From: an uncultured Oscillospiraceae bacterium
GTDB lineage: Bacteria > Bacillota > Clostridia > Oscillospirales > Oscillospiraceae
Reading direction: 5' to 3'
DNA: 16,272 bases
NCBI GenBank assembly: GCA_947627085.1
Contig: CANQUO010000021.1
Span: 1-16,272 of the forward strand
Shown here: piece by piece, positions 7,080-15,571 of the stretch
Layout of the letters: every line of letters begins with the position of its first letter
Numbering within the stretch: the stretch's first letter is position 1
Made by a program: the position numbers and the translations under genes
Notes under the pieces: generated by a model
What the model was told of the DNA's origin: nothing
What the model saw: only the letters and a program-made list of their open reading frames with translations
Database searches by the model: none

Positions 7080-8402
7080 TTACTCCTCCTCGGCCTTGTC
7101 CTCGGACTTATCGGCCTTCTTCTCCTTCTTCTCCGCCACTGCGGTGTCAAGGACAAGCTTTTTGGCCTTCTCCAGCTTAAGGCCGGTCTTTACGGAGTCG
7201 GCGGTGACCGCGCGCTTCACCTCGTCGAGGTCCATGCGGTACTCCTCGGAAAGGCGCTTATACTCAGCCTCCACGTCCTCGTCGGATACCGGGAAGTCCT
7301 CGGTCTTGGCGATGAACTCGAAGGCCAGGTCCAGCTTTATCTGCTTTTCGGCGGTGGGACGCATCTCCTGGCGGAAGGACTGGACGCTCATGCCCATCAT
7401 GGAGAAATACTGCTCAAGCTCCATCCCCTGGCGGGCCAGGTTGTAGCGGAAGTTGTTGACCATGGAGTCAAGATGCTCCTCCACCATGGCGTCGGGAATA
7501 TCGCACTCCACGTTGTCGGTGAGGCGGCTCAGGACCACATCCTCAAAGGCCTTCTGGGACTCCTCCCGCTTGCGCTCGCTGAGCTCCTCCTTTACGGAGG
7601 CGGAGTACTCCTCAAGGGTGTCGAACTCCGACACGTCCTTGGCAAACTCGTCGTCCAGCGCCGGGAGCTCCTTGGCCTTGACCTCGTTGACCTTCACCTT
7701 GAAGGTCGCGTCCTTGGAGGCAAGCTCGGGAGCGTAGTTTTCCGGGAAGGTGACGTTCACGTCCACCTCGTCGCCGGATCTCGCGCCGATGAGCTGGTCC
7801 TCAAAGCCGGGGATGAACTGGCCGGAGCCCAGCTCCAGGTCGTGGCTCTCGCCCTTTCCGCCCTCAAAGGCGGCGCCGTCCACAAAGCCCTCAAAGTCGA
7901 TGTTGACTATATCTCCCTTGGCGGCCTCCCGCTCCACGGACTCGATACGGGCGTTTTGCTCCCGGACGGACTCGATCTCCCTGTCCACGTCCTTCTTGGT
8001 GACCCTGACGGCCATCTTCGGCGCGGCTATGCCCTTATATTGGGTCACGTTCACCTGGGGATAGAGCGAGACGCGGAATTTGAGGGTGAGGGACTTGTCG
8101 TCGCCGATATTGAAGTCCAGTATGGACGGGCGGCCCACTATCTCCAGCTCCTTCTCCTTCACGCCGGCGTCCAGGGCGTCGGGGGCCAGGGCCTCCACCG
8201 CGTCCTCATAAAAGACGCCCGCGCCGTACATGCTCTCGATCATGCGCCGGGGGGCCTTGCCCTTGCGGAAGCCCGGCACGTTGATCCTGCCGCGGTTTTT
8301 GATGTACGCCTTCTGAACGGCGGCATCGAACTCCTCGGGAGTTGTCACCACGGTGAGCTCGGCCGTACTTTTTTCTTTCTTCTCAAATTCCTTGACGTTC
8401 AC
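7080..8402 (-). CDS. tig: Trigger factor, ribosome-associated chaperone and peptidyl-prolyl isomerase
   Basis: A chaperone that docks at the ribosomal exit tunnel and shields nascent chains; 440 residues. The N-terminal ribosome-binding domain carries the signature GFRKGKAPR starting at G44 (the GFRxGxxP loop). The FKBP-like isomerase domain spans roughly 160-245, starting with GDIVNIDFEGFVDG and including LGSGQFIPGFEDQLIG. The helical C-terminal domain follows and ends in a charged lysine/glutamate tail (KKEKKADKSEDKAEEE). The start is GTG at 8402, with AGGAGG 8 nt upstream and a near-consensus promoter about 50 bp upstream, giving a short leader. It is the first gene of the tig-clpP-clpX cluster, an order typical of Bacillota. 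Confidence 0.97.
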   Translation of the reverse strand: MNVKEFEKKEKSTAELTVVTTPEEFDAAVQKAYIKNRGRINVPGFRKGKAPRRMIESMYGAGVFYEDAVEALAPDALDAGVKEKELEIVGRPSILDFNIGDDKSLTLKFRVSLYPQVNVTQYKGIAAPKMAVRVTKKDVDREIESVREQNARIESVEREAAKGDIVNIDFEGFVDGAAFEGGKGESHDLELGSGQFIPGFEDQLIGARSGDEVDVNVTFPENYAPELASKDATFKVKVNEVKAKELPALDDEFAKDVSEFDTLEEYSASVKEELSERKREESQKAFEDVVLSRLTDNVECDIPDAMVEEHLDSMVNNFRYNLARQGMELEQYFSMMGMSVQSFRQEMRPTAEKQIKLDLAFEFIAKTEDFPVSDEDVEAEYKRLSEEYRMDLDEVKRAVTADSVKTGLKLEKAKKLVLDTAVAEKKEKKADKSEDKAEEE

Positions 8403-8451
8403 GTTTATTTCCTCCTATGTTTGTTACCTGCCATCAATGGACATCCAGCCC

Positions 8452-8480
8452 ATTATAGCAAAAGCTTTCCGTAATTGCAA
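8452..8480 (-). promoter_or_regulatory. Sigma-A promoter of tig
   Basis: On the minus strand, TTGCAA (8475-8480), a 17-bp spacer, then a perfect TATAAT (8452-8457) preceded by TG in the extended -10 position. The predicted start is near 8445, giving a leader of about 44 nt with AGGAGG before the GTG of tig. It lies in the 123-bp addA-tig gap, where I see no convincing GC-rich terminator for addA. This is the best promoter match in the window. Confidence 0.75.
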
Positions 8481-8525
8481 ACATTATTATCTCTATTTTT
8501 AAAATCTCTCTTAAAAGTACTAAAA

Positions 8526-11500
8526 TCACACGTCAATGTGCCATCCAGCCGTCAAAAAGCACACTATCGCCCGCTCCACCGGCTTATTAAGCATCTTCTG
8601 AAGGGCCAGGGAGTAGGCCCTGAGCTGTCCGGCGTAATATTCCGCCCTCTCATTGACGCTCTCGGGTGTGACGTAGTCGGTCTTGAAATCTATGACCGTG
8701 AGCTTTCCGTCACGCTGGGCACAGCAGTCCACCACGCCCTGCAAAAGGACCTTCTCCCCCGGCTCAAGCCCGGGAAGCTCCCCGGAAGAAGCCAATATGG
8801 AGAATTTAAGCTCCCGCCAAAGCTTTTCGGCGCTCAGTATGAGCTCTCCGGGTTCGGAGGCGAAGAACCTCGATATTATCCCCGGGTCCACGGCCTTTGC
8901 CTGCTCATCTGATATTGTCCGCATGGCCCGAAGCCGCTCCACCTCGCCCTTGGCCCCCTCATAAGTCAGGCACTTATCAAAGCGCGCGTACTGCATCACC
9001 GTGTGCACGGCTATGCCCCTCTGGGCCGGTGTGAGGCCTTCGCGCCCCTCCATGAACCGGGGCCTTACCGGCGCGCGGACCTCGATTTCGGGCGGCTTCT
9101 CTTCCTCAAGCCCCACGGCCTCCTCGTTGGCCTCCTCGTCCTTGTAGGCGCCCTTCAGCTCCGTGGCCGTCAGCTTCGAGGGCATCAGCGTGGCGGATAA
9201 GTGGGGATAGACGTACTCAAGCCTCTCCCGAAGCTCCCCCGCCGCCTCCGGCGTCGCGGCCTCCGGGCTTACCGCCTCGTCCTTTTCCGGCATATGGAGG
9301 GAGCCCTTGTCAACGAGCCTCATGACCCAGGGCGCGCCCACGGTGTCGCAGGGCACGTTCGGGATGCCGAAGCGTATACCGTCGCTCTCCGGGCGTCTCA
9401 ATGCCGGTATCATTATCCACTCGGCCATGGACTGGCACCCGCGCAGAAGCTCCGGCGGCGCCGGCAAGGGGGTATTCGTAAGCTTAGAGACGAAAAGTCC
9501 CGCGTCGGCGCTGGTCACCAGCATTATGAGCTTCTCCCGCCCCCGGGTCATGGCCACGTAGAGCACCCTCATCTCCTCGCTCAGCGTCTCGCGCCTGAGC
9601 TTCTCCGCCACGGCCCTTCGGGCCACGGTGGCGTACTCAAGACGCCTTTCGGTGTCGGTGAGCTTCGGCCCCACGCCAAGCTCCGGGTGGATGAGGAGCC
9701 GGGCCCTGGTGTCCTCGGTATTGAACCGGTGGGTGAGCTCACCTAAGAATACGATGGGGAACTCAAGGCCCTTTGACTTGTGTATGCTCATTATCCTGAC
9801 GGCGTTTCCCGGGGCCGCCCCGGGCTTTTCCACACCATCGTCCCGTTCCCGGAGGCGCCGGAGCCAGCTTAAAAAGCCGAAAAGCCCCCTGTACCCCGAG
9901 CTTTCCGAGGTGTGCGCCAGCTCCAAAAGGAACATCAGATTCTCACGCCTTTTCTGCCCCTCCGGCATGGCCGCCACGTGGGCCGGAAGATCGGTCTCAC
10001 CGTAAACGTACCACAATATCTCCTCCGCCGTCATGTCCGGCGCGGCCCTGCGGGCCCTGTAAAGCCATTCCACAAATCCGGCGCACTTTTCATTCTCCTC
10101 CGACGCCGCGGTCAGCGCCTGCCAGAAGTCCCCCTCCCGGTCATAAAGCCTTATCTGGGCCAGCTCCTGACTTGTAAAGCCGAACAGGGGGCTTCGGAGC
10201 ACGGAAATAAGCGGTATGTCCTGCCTTGGGTTATCTATTACCGACAGGATCGATATTGTGAGCGACACCTCGTGGCAGGTAAAAAAATCCGTGGGCTGGT
10301 CCGTGGCCAGGGGTATGCCGCATCTGGCGAACACCCGCTCCCAGACCGGGAGGGCCGCTCTCGGCGAGCGCATGAGTATGGCTATGTCCCCGTACCGTAC
10401 CGGCCGCGCCTCGCCGTTTTCGTCCGGGATACGCGCCCTGTCCACAAGCTCCCTTATCCTCCCCGCGGCGAAAAGCGCCTCGGCGCCGCTTTTGTCCGGT
10501 GCCTCCTCGTCGTCGTCACCGGCAAGGTCGATAAGGTCCAGCTCCACCTCGGGCTCCGCCGTCTCCGGCTTTGCCGCCCCGGGGCGAAGGTGCTCCCTTT
10601 CGGTGTAGTCAAGGTCCCCCAGTCCCGCGCTCATGCAGTTTTTGAATATGAAATTGGCCGCGTCAAGTATCCCCGCTCGGGAGCGGAAGTTATTTGAAAG
10701 GACGATCTTTCTCGGCTCCCCGGTCGCGGCGTTTTCCGCGTCGGGGAAGCTCAGGTATTTTCTCAGGAATATGGTGGGGTCGGCAAGGCGAAAGCGGTAT
10801 ATGGACTGCTTTACGTCCCCCACGGTGAAGATGTTCTCCCCATCCCTGGATACCGCGCCGAATATGGTCTCCTGGATAAGGTTCACGTCCTGGTATTCGT
10901 CCACCATTATCTCGGTAAACCTTCCGGATATCTGCCTCGCCCTCTCGTTTGGCCGGCCCTCCGCGTCCGTCAGCACACGCAGCGCCATGTGCTCAAGGTC
11001 GGAAAAATCCAGCGCCCCCCGGCGTCTCTTGGCCTCGCCGTAAAGCTCATCGAACCGGAGCACGGTCCTCAAAAGCGCCGTTGACGCCGGCGCGGCGGCC
11101 CTCATATCCGCAAGGGCCTTTTCGGAGCTGTCCCAGAAAAGGGAGGATATTTTCAGCATCTCCCTCTTACACCTTAAGCGGACCTCCTTCAGCTCCTCAT
11201 AGCCCGAGAGCCTCCCGGGAGGAAAGGCGATGTCGGAGGCCGCCTTCGCCTCGTCCCAGCTGCCGTCAAGGGATGTGCGAAAGGCTTTCAGCGACTCAAG
11301 GGTCCCCCGGAAGCTCACTCCGTAGCCCTTTTCCACCGCCGGGTCCTGGGCGGCCTCGTCGACCAGGTACTCCATCTCGTCTATCCAGTAGTCCGCGCTG
11401 TCCTTCGCCCTCTCCATTATCACCCGGCCCCAGACGGTCCTTCCTATGTCGGTCACGTCGTGGAGAGCCAAAAGTTCAAGCTCCTTTTCCACCCAGGCCT

Positions 11501-12053
11501 CGGGCGACGGGTGGCTCAGGAGCTTTACGTGGGTGTCAAGTATGACCTCCGTAAGTGCTGAGTCGTCTCTTCCCGCCCCCATGGTGTCGGCCAGGGCGTA
11601 AAAATCCTTATCCCCGGAATCGTACAGCTCGTCTAAAAGCTCCGACAGGGCCTGGTCCTTGAGTATCCTGGTCTCCGCCTCGTCCGCCACGCGAAAATCC
11701 GGCTGTATGCCCAGAACGTGGGCGTTCTCCCTTATGACCCCGGTGCAAAAGCCGTGTATCGTCTCTATATGCGCCCGCCTTAAAAGCTCCGCCTGACGCC
11801 GCGTGGCCAGATTCCCGGGGTCCGCGCCGATCTTCTCATAAAGCGCGTCGAGTATCTTCCCCCGAAGCTCCGCGGCGGCGGCGTTGGTGTAGGTTATGAT
11901 GAGGAACCTGTCTATGTCCTCGCCTGCCTCCAGATACCGCATGAGCCGCTCCACCAGCACCCTGGTCTTGCCGCTCCCGGCGGCGGCGGAGACAAGTATC
12001 TGCCCGCCACGGTCCTCCACCGCGGCCAGCTGTTCTTTTGTAAGCTCGCTCAT
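8526..12053 (-). CDS. addA: AddA, helicase-nuclease subunit of the AddAB double-strand break repair complex
   Basis: An SF1A (UvrD-like) 3'-5' helicase fused to a RecB-type nuclease; with AddB it processes double-strand DNA ends to load RecA. The product has 1175 residues. Helicase motifs: Walker A SAAAGSGKT at 22-30, motif II VDEYQD with its acidic pair at 385-386, motif III around GDVKQSIYRFR (412-422), motif V-like HKSKGLEF at 758-765, and motif VI VLYVAMTRGREK near 830-841. The C-terminal nuclease is intact: H1017, D1109 in GVVD, and D1122/K1124 in IDFKTD. I chose ATG 12053 (MSELTKEQ): its ATGA overlaps the addB stop, and GGAGGAGG lies 7 nt upstream, indicating translational coupling. An upstream start at 12080 would add nine glycine-rich residues and is less likely. 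The order addB-addA matches Bacillus subtilis. Confidence 0.96.
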   Translation of the reverse strand: MSELTKEQLAAVEDRGGQILVSAAAGSGKTRVLVERLMRYLEAGEDIDRFLIITYTNAAAAELRGKILDALYEKIGADPGNLATRRQAELLRRAHIETIHGFCTGVIRENAHVLGIQPDFRVADEAETRILKDQALSELLDELYDSGDKDFYALADTMGAGRDDSALTEVILDTHVKLLSHPSPEAWVEKELELLALHDVTDIGRTVWGRVIMERAKDSADYWIDEMEYLVDEAAQDPAVEKGYGVSFRGTLESLKAFRTSLDGSWDEAKAASDIAFPPGRLSGYEELKEVRLRCKREMLKISSLFWDSSEKALADMRAAAPASTALLRTVLRFDELYGEAKRRRGALDFSDLEHMALRVLTDAEGRPNERARQISGRFTEIMVDEYQDVNLIQETIFGAVSRDGENIFTVGDVKQSIYRFRLADPTIFLRKYLSFPDAENAATGEPRKIVLSNNFRSRAGILDAANFIFKNCMSAGLGDLDYTEREHLRPGAAKPETAEPEVELDLIDLAGDDDEEAPDKSGAEALFAAGRIRELVDRARIPDENGEARPVRYGDIAILMRSPRAALPVWERVFARCGIPLATDQPTDFFTCHEVSLTISILSVIDNPRQDIPLISVLRSPLFGFTSQELAQIRLYDREGDFWQALTAASEENEKCAGFVEWLYRARRAAPDMTAEEILWYVYGETDLPAHVAAMPEGQKRRENLMFLLELAHTSESSGYRGLFGFLSWLRRLRERDDGVEKPGAAPGNAVRIMSIHKSKGLEFPIVFLGELTHRFNTEDTRARLLIHPELGVGPKLTDTERRLEYATVARRAVAEKLRRETLSEEMRVLYVAMTRGREKLIMLVTSADAGLFVSKLTNTPLPAPPELLRGCQSMAEWIMIPALRRPESDGIRFGIPNVPCDTVGAPWVMRLVDKGSLHMPEKDEAVSPEAATPEAAGELRERLEYVYPHLSATLMPSKLTATELKGAYKDEEANEEAVGLEEEKPPEIEVRAPVRPRFMEGREGLTPAQRGIAVHTVMQYARFDKCLTYEGAKGEVERLRAMRTISDEQAKAVDPGIISRFFASEPGELILSAEKLWRELKFSILASSGELPGLEPGEKVLLQGVVDCCAQRDGKLTVIDFKTDYVTPESVNERAEYYAGQLRAYSLALQKMLNKPVERAIVCFLTAGWHIDV

Positions 12054-15000
12054 TTTTCCGCCTCCTCCAGCATTTTCCACACGTCCGCCGTTTTGAGCCG
12101 TGAGAGCCTCCTGAAGCTCTCTCCGTTGCGCCCGTCCTCAAACCGGCAGGCGTCGAAGTACGCGCAGTAGAGGCAGGCGCTGTCCACTCTCGATTTAAGA
12201 TACGGATTTGCCGTCAGCGCTCCCGAGCGTATCTCTCCGGCCATGTCCTCAATGAGCTCGTCCACTCTGCGGGCAAGCCTTCCCAGCTTCTCCGCGTCGG
12301 CCACACTGCCCTTTATCTCCCCGGTCTTTGAGGATACGGTCACCGGGAGCCGGCGCTTCTCCCCGCGCTCCATGGCCTCTATGACCTCGGGGTCGGCCAG
12401 AATAAGTCCGCTTGTTTTAAGGAGCTTCTCCCGCTCCTTTTCAAGCTCTTTATCGTCCAGGTCACGGTCCGCCTTCACATAGTCGTCCCTGGCCCGGGAG
12501 TAGAGCACCCCCGCCGGGACCACCTCCATGCCGTACCTCTCCCGCCCTTCACGCTGGAGGGCGAAGAGATAAATAAACATCTGAAGCCCGATGCCGTAGT
12601 AGACGTCCCTCAAATCCATGGACTTTTTCCCGGTCTTGTAGTCCACCACCTTAAGGTACAGCCGTCCGTTTTTGACCCAGCCGTCCACCCGGTCCACAAC
12701 GCCGATGACGCTGTCGCCGCCTATCTTCACCGGCGGCAGGTCCCCGTCGGGGGCGAAGCTGAGCTCGAAATCCATGGGCGTGAAATCCGACCGGCACAGC
12801 TCCTCCCGCATGGAGAGTGCCACCCGTGAGGCCGCGTCCGCAAGCCGCCCGTACAGGTATTTGAATCTACCGGACTTGTTTTCGAGCCCCCCAAGGCGCG
12901 TGTCGGCGTACTCCTTGACGAGCGTGGGCACAAGCTTTTTTATGTCCTGCTCCGTGACGTTTGCAAACCCGCCGGTTTCCGAGGCGCTTTTGGCCACCCG
13001 CTCAAGTATGAAATGGGTGAACGTCCCCGCCTCCGGCGCGTCCAGCGCCGCCTCCTGCCTCGCCTTTGCCCGAAGGCCGTACTGGAGGAAGTAGGCGTAC
13101 CTGCACGAATAATATTTGTCTATCCTGGAGGCCGAGAGCCGGAGCTTCCCGCCGTACAGCCTTTCGGCGGTCCGGCTGTCAAGGCTCCCCCGGGCCGCGT
13201 CCCCGGCGCGCCTCACCGCGTCCAGCTTTTCCCGCCACCCGTTTTCCGTCTCGAAGTAAGCCGCCAGCTCTTTTGCCGTCTCCCCCTCCCCGGAGGCCGC
13301 CAGCTCAAAGGCCGTCTTAAGGCCGGCGGCGTATATCTCGTCCCCGGGTATCCTCTCGGCGATGCCGTATAGCTTTTTGAGTCTCGATATAACGTATGAC
13401 GGGCGGCTCCCCTCGGGGTATGTGAGCGTCAGACTCTCCGAGGGCACGGTAAGCGAGGCGTACACCCCCATGAGCTCCCTTGATATCTCGTCGTCCCTGT
13501 CGTCCAGGGTGTCTATGCCCAGGGCCCTCAGCTCCTCCCGCTCGTCCTCGGAAAATACCCCGGCCCCGCCGCTCTTACCCGGCAGTGACTCGTCCGTGGC
13601 TCCAAGGATGATAAGGTGCCTCACGCCCCTGGCCCTTATCCTGGACATGTCCCCGGCCCGGACGCTGTCCACCCTCGCGGGTATGACGCCCACCTTGTAT
13701 TGGCCCAGCACCAGCTTGAATAGTCTTATGAACTCATCGGTCCCCACGGGCGTGTCTCCCAGTATGTCCGAAAACTGCTGGAGCGCCCCCACGGTTATGT
13801 CCCAGAGCTGTCTGTACTCCTGGGCAAGCTCCCCCTCTCCGGCCTTCGTCAGGGCCGCCTCCCGGGCGCGGAGCGCGCCGTAAAGTCCTATGTCCTCCAT
13901 GAACATATATACCGCCCGGGCCTTATCCGTGGCGCCCCCGGCGCTCTCAAGGGCCGCGCGGAGCTTCGCAAGTGGCGCCGAGGCGGCGGCGCGAAGAGCG
14001 TTTATCCTCTCAAGCTCCTCCCTGGCCCTGTCGCTCATGCCCTCGCCGTAGCCCTCCGGGGACATGGTCCAGCCGCCCTCCCGGGTCCACTGGCTCTCCC
14101 CCCTTATGCTCCACTTGAGCACGTAGTTTTCCAAAAGGTCCCGGTCCTCCGGGCCGATGCCCGCAAGGTCGGTCTTGAGATACCTGAAAACGTCGGCGTA
14201 GTCCCAGTTATTGGCTATCACATCCAGCGCCGAGGTCATAAGGGCCATCACGGGCTTATCGAGTATGTCCGTCATACGGGTTTTCGTCACCGGCACTCCG
14301 TACCTTTTGAAAACCCCCTCCACCACCGGCCCGTAGGCGTCAAAATCCGGGGACACCACGGCTATATCCCGGTATCTCCCCCCGGCCCTCACGATGTCGA
14401 TGGCCTTTGCCGCCGCGGCGCAGCATTCCTCCGTGAGGCTCGATGCCCTTATGACCTCGATGGCCCCGCCGTCCTTATCGAACGGTCCCTCATAGGTTGG
14501 GGCCGCGTAGTCCGTTATGCTCCGCTCCAGGTACTTGAGCGCCGGGTCCTTCCCGGGCTTTTCGGAAAAGCGCACGATCTCCGCCTCTACATTAAGCTCC
14601 TTCGCCGTTGCCAGCAGCCGTCCCGCCGTCCTTACCGTCAAGCGGAAGGTGAGGTCGCTGTCCGTAAGGTCCCGGCAGTTTAAAGCCACGGTCACGTCCG
14701 CGCCCTTTTTGATAAGCCCCTCGATTATCCGGGCCTCCTGATATGTAAAGTCCGTAAACCCGTCCACGAACACCCGGCCCGTTTTTCCCACGGAGCTTTC
14801 GCAGATCTCCTCCGCCAGCCTTTCAAGGATATCACGTGTGTCGGCGCCGCTTCGCTCCTTCACCGCCTCGAATAGCTCAAATATGAGCGCCAGGTCCGAA
14901 AGCTTGTCCCCAAGCCCCCCCTCCGCCTCGGCCGCCGCCCCGGCAAGGCTCTCGGCGGTGAGGCTCGCCGACCTCAACTCGTCGTATGACGTAAGAAGGT

Positions 15001-15352
15001 CCTTTATAAAATCCGGCCTGCGAAAGCCAACGTCGTAGACCCGGAGCCTGGGGCTTGCCTCCATATACGCCCTGCTCATGGCGAGGACCCGCCCCCCGGC
15101 GTCAAGGCTCCCGTCAGCCAGTCCCCCCGTCTCGGCGAATACCCGGGACGCCAGATGCGTAAAGCTCAGCACCTCGGCAAAAAGGCACACGCTGTCGCCC
15201 ATGGCCGCCAGGGCCCTTTCGCAGTCGTGGGAGTACTGCTCCGGCACGATGAGCACGTTCCCGGCGATGCCGCTCCCGGCGGCCTTCTTGAGCTCCTCAA
15301 GTATGTATGACGTCTTTCCGCTCCCCGCGCGGCCCAGATAAAGTCTCAGCAT
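12050..15352 (-). CDS. addB: AddB, nuclease subunit of AddAB with iron-sulfur cluster
   Basis: Partner of AddA, with an inactivated helicase-like scaffold that recognises Chi-like sites and a C-terminal RecB-type nuclease that cuts the other strand. The product has 1100 residues. A Walker A GRAGSGKT is present at 7-14, as in AddB of the Bacillus type and unlike some RexB. The nuclease motif is seen as GVVD (D887) and VVDYKTG (D904, K906). The four cysteines of the iron-sulfur staple are present: C750, then C1060, C1063 and C1069, with the same 3- and 6-residue spacing as the C-terminal trio of B. subtilis AddB. I chose ATG 15352, which has GGGGAGG 4 nt upstream; a TTG at 15379 would add nine residues beyond the usual N-terminus. 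It overlaps addA by 4 bp (ATGA). Confidence 0.95.
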   Translation of the reverse strand: MLRLYLGRAGSGKTSYILEELKKAAGSGIAGNVLIVPEQYSHDCERALAAMGDSVCLFAEVLSFTHLASRVFAETGGLADGSLDAGGRVLAMSRAYMEASPRLRVYDVGFRRPDFIKDLLTSYDELRSASLTAESLAGAAAEAEGGLGDKLSDLALIFELFEAVKERSGADTRDILERLAEEICESSVGKTGRVFVDGFTDFTYQEARIIEGLIKKGADVTVALNCRDLTDSDLTFRLTVRTAGRLLATAKELNVEAEIVRFSEKPGKDPALKYLERSITDYAAPTYEGPFDKDGGAIEVIRASSLTEECCAAAAKAIDIVRAGGRYRDIAVVSPDFDAYGPVVEGVFKRYGVPVTKTRMTDILDKPVMALMTSALDVIANNWDYADVFRYLKTDLAGIGPEDRDLLENYVLKWSIRGESQWTREGGWTMSPEGYGEGMSDRAREELERINALRAAASAPLAKLRAALESAGGATDKARAVYMFMEDIGLYGALRAREAALTKAGEGELAQEYRQLWDITVGALQQFSDILGDTPVGTDEFIRLFKLVLGQYKVGVIPARVDSVRAGDMSRIRARGVRHLIILGATDESLPGKSGGAGVFSEDEREELRALGIDTLDDRDDEISRELMGVYASLTVPSESLTLTYPEGSRPSYVISRLKKLYGIAERIPGDEIYAAGLKTAFELAASGEGETAKELAAYFETENGWREKLDAVRRAGDAARGSLDSRTAERLYGGKLRLSASRIDKYYSCRYAYFLQYGLRAKARQEAALDAPEAGTFTHFILERVAKSASETGGFANVTEQDIKKLVPTLVKEYADTRLGGLENKSGRFKYLYGRLADAASRVALSMREELCRSDFTPMDFELSFAPDGDLPPVKIGGDSVIGVVDRVDGWVKNGRLYLKVVDYKTGKKSMDLRDVYYGIGLQMFIYLFALQREGRERYGMEVVPAGVLYSRARDDYVKADRDLDDKELEKEREKLLKTSGLILADPEVIEAMERGEKRRLPVTVSSKTGEIKGSVADAEKLGRLARRVDELIEDMAGEIRSGALTANPYLKSRVDSACLYCAYFDACRFEDGRNGESFRRLSRLKTADVWKMLEEAEK

Positions 15353-15460
15353 ACGCCCTCCCCGGTCCCGATACCGCAAAATTTAAATTATGTAAACTTT
15401 CTTTACAATTTTGATGCAATTGTGTAATATTATACCTGTATATCAACGCCGTTCGTCTCC

Positions 15461-15489
15461 ATTATATCATATATCATCGAGATTTGTAA
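15461..15489 (-). promoter_or_regulatory. Candidate sigma-A promoter for addBA
   Basis: The minus strand reads TTACAA (15484-15489), 17 bp, and a perfect TATAAT (15461-15466); the -35 is weak (3 of 6). The predicted start near 15454 gives an AT-rich leader of about 100 nt. A second TATAAT at 15429-15434 lacks a good -35 and could be a secondary start. Confidence 0.5.
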
Positions 15490-15503
15490 CAATTTGTTGT
15501 TAC
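15486..15503. promoter_or_regulatory. Inverted repeat between divergent promoters (possible operator)
   Basis: GTAACAA (15486-15492), a 4-nt TTTG spacer, then TTGTTAC (15497-15503): a perfect 7-bp inverted repeat overlapping the -35 of the addB promoter and lying upstream of the lipoprotein promoter. Its size and position suit an operator for a dimeric regulator, but in such AT-rich DNA it could also be chance. No regulator gene is adjacent. Confidence 0.35.
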
Positions 15504-15533
15504 GCTGTACTTTATTTTTTCGGAAAAACGGAT

Positions 15534-15539
15534 TATAAT
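15534..15539 (+). promoter_or_regulatory. -10 element of a candidate promoter for the lipoprotein gene
   Basis: A perfect TATAAT 32 bp before the start codon. The best 17-bp-spaced -35 is TTTATT, only 3 of 6 matches, within a T-rich stretch. The predicted start is near 15546, giving a leader of about 26 nt that contains the ribosome binding site. Confidence 0.4.
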
Positions 15540-15571
15540 ACCAGCCATGGAAAAGAAAGAGAGGGATTTAA

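Noticed and set aside
7008..8474. A 488-codon open frame on the plus strand, antisense to tig and longer than tig itself
   Set aside because: It is a leucine/histidine/valine-rich translation produced by the GC-rich codon bias of tig. It has no ribosome binding site or family motif, while tig has full motifs, SD and promoter.
8481..8525. Terminator between addA and tig
   Set aside because: The sequence is AT-rich with short runs such as TTTTAA, but there is no GC-rich stem followed by a T run.
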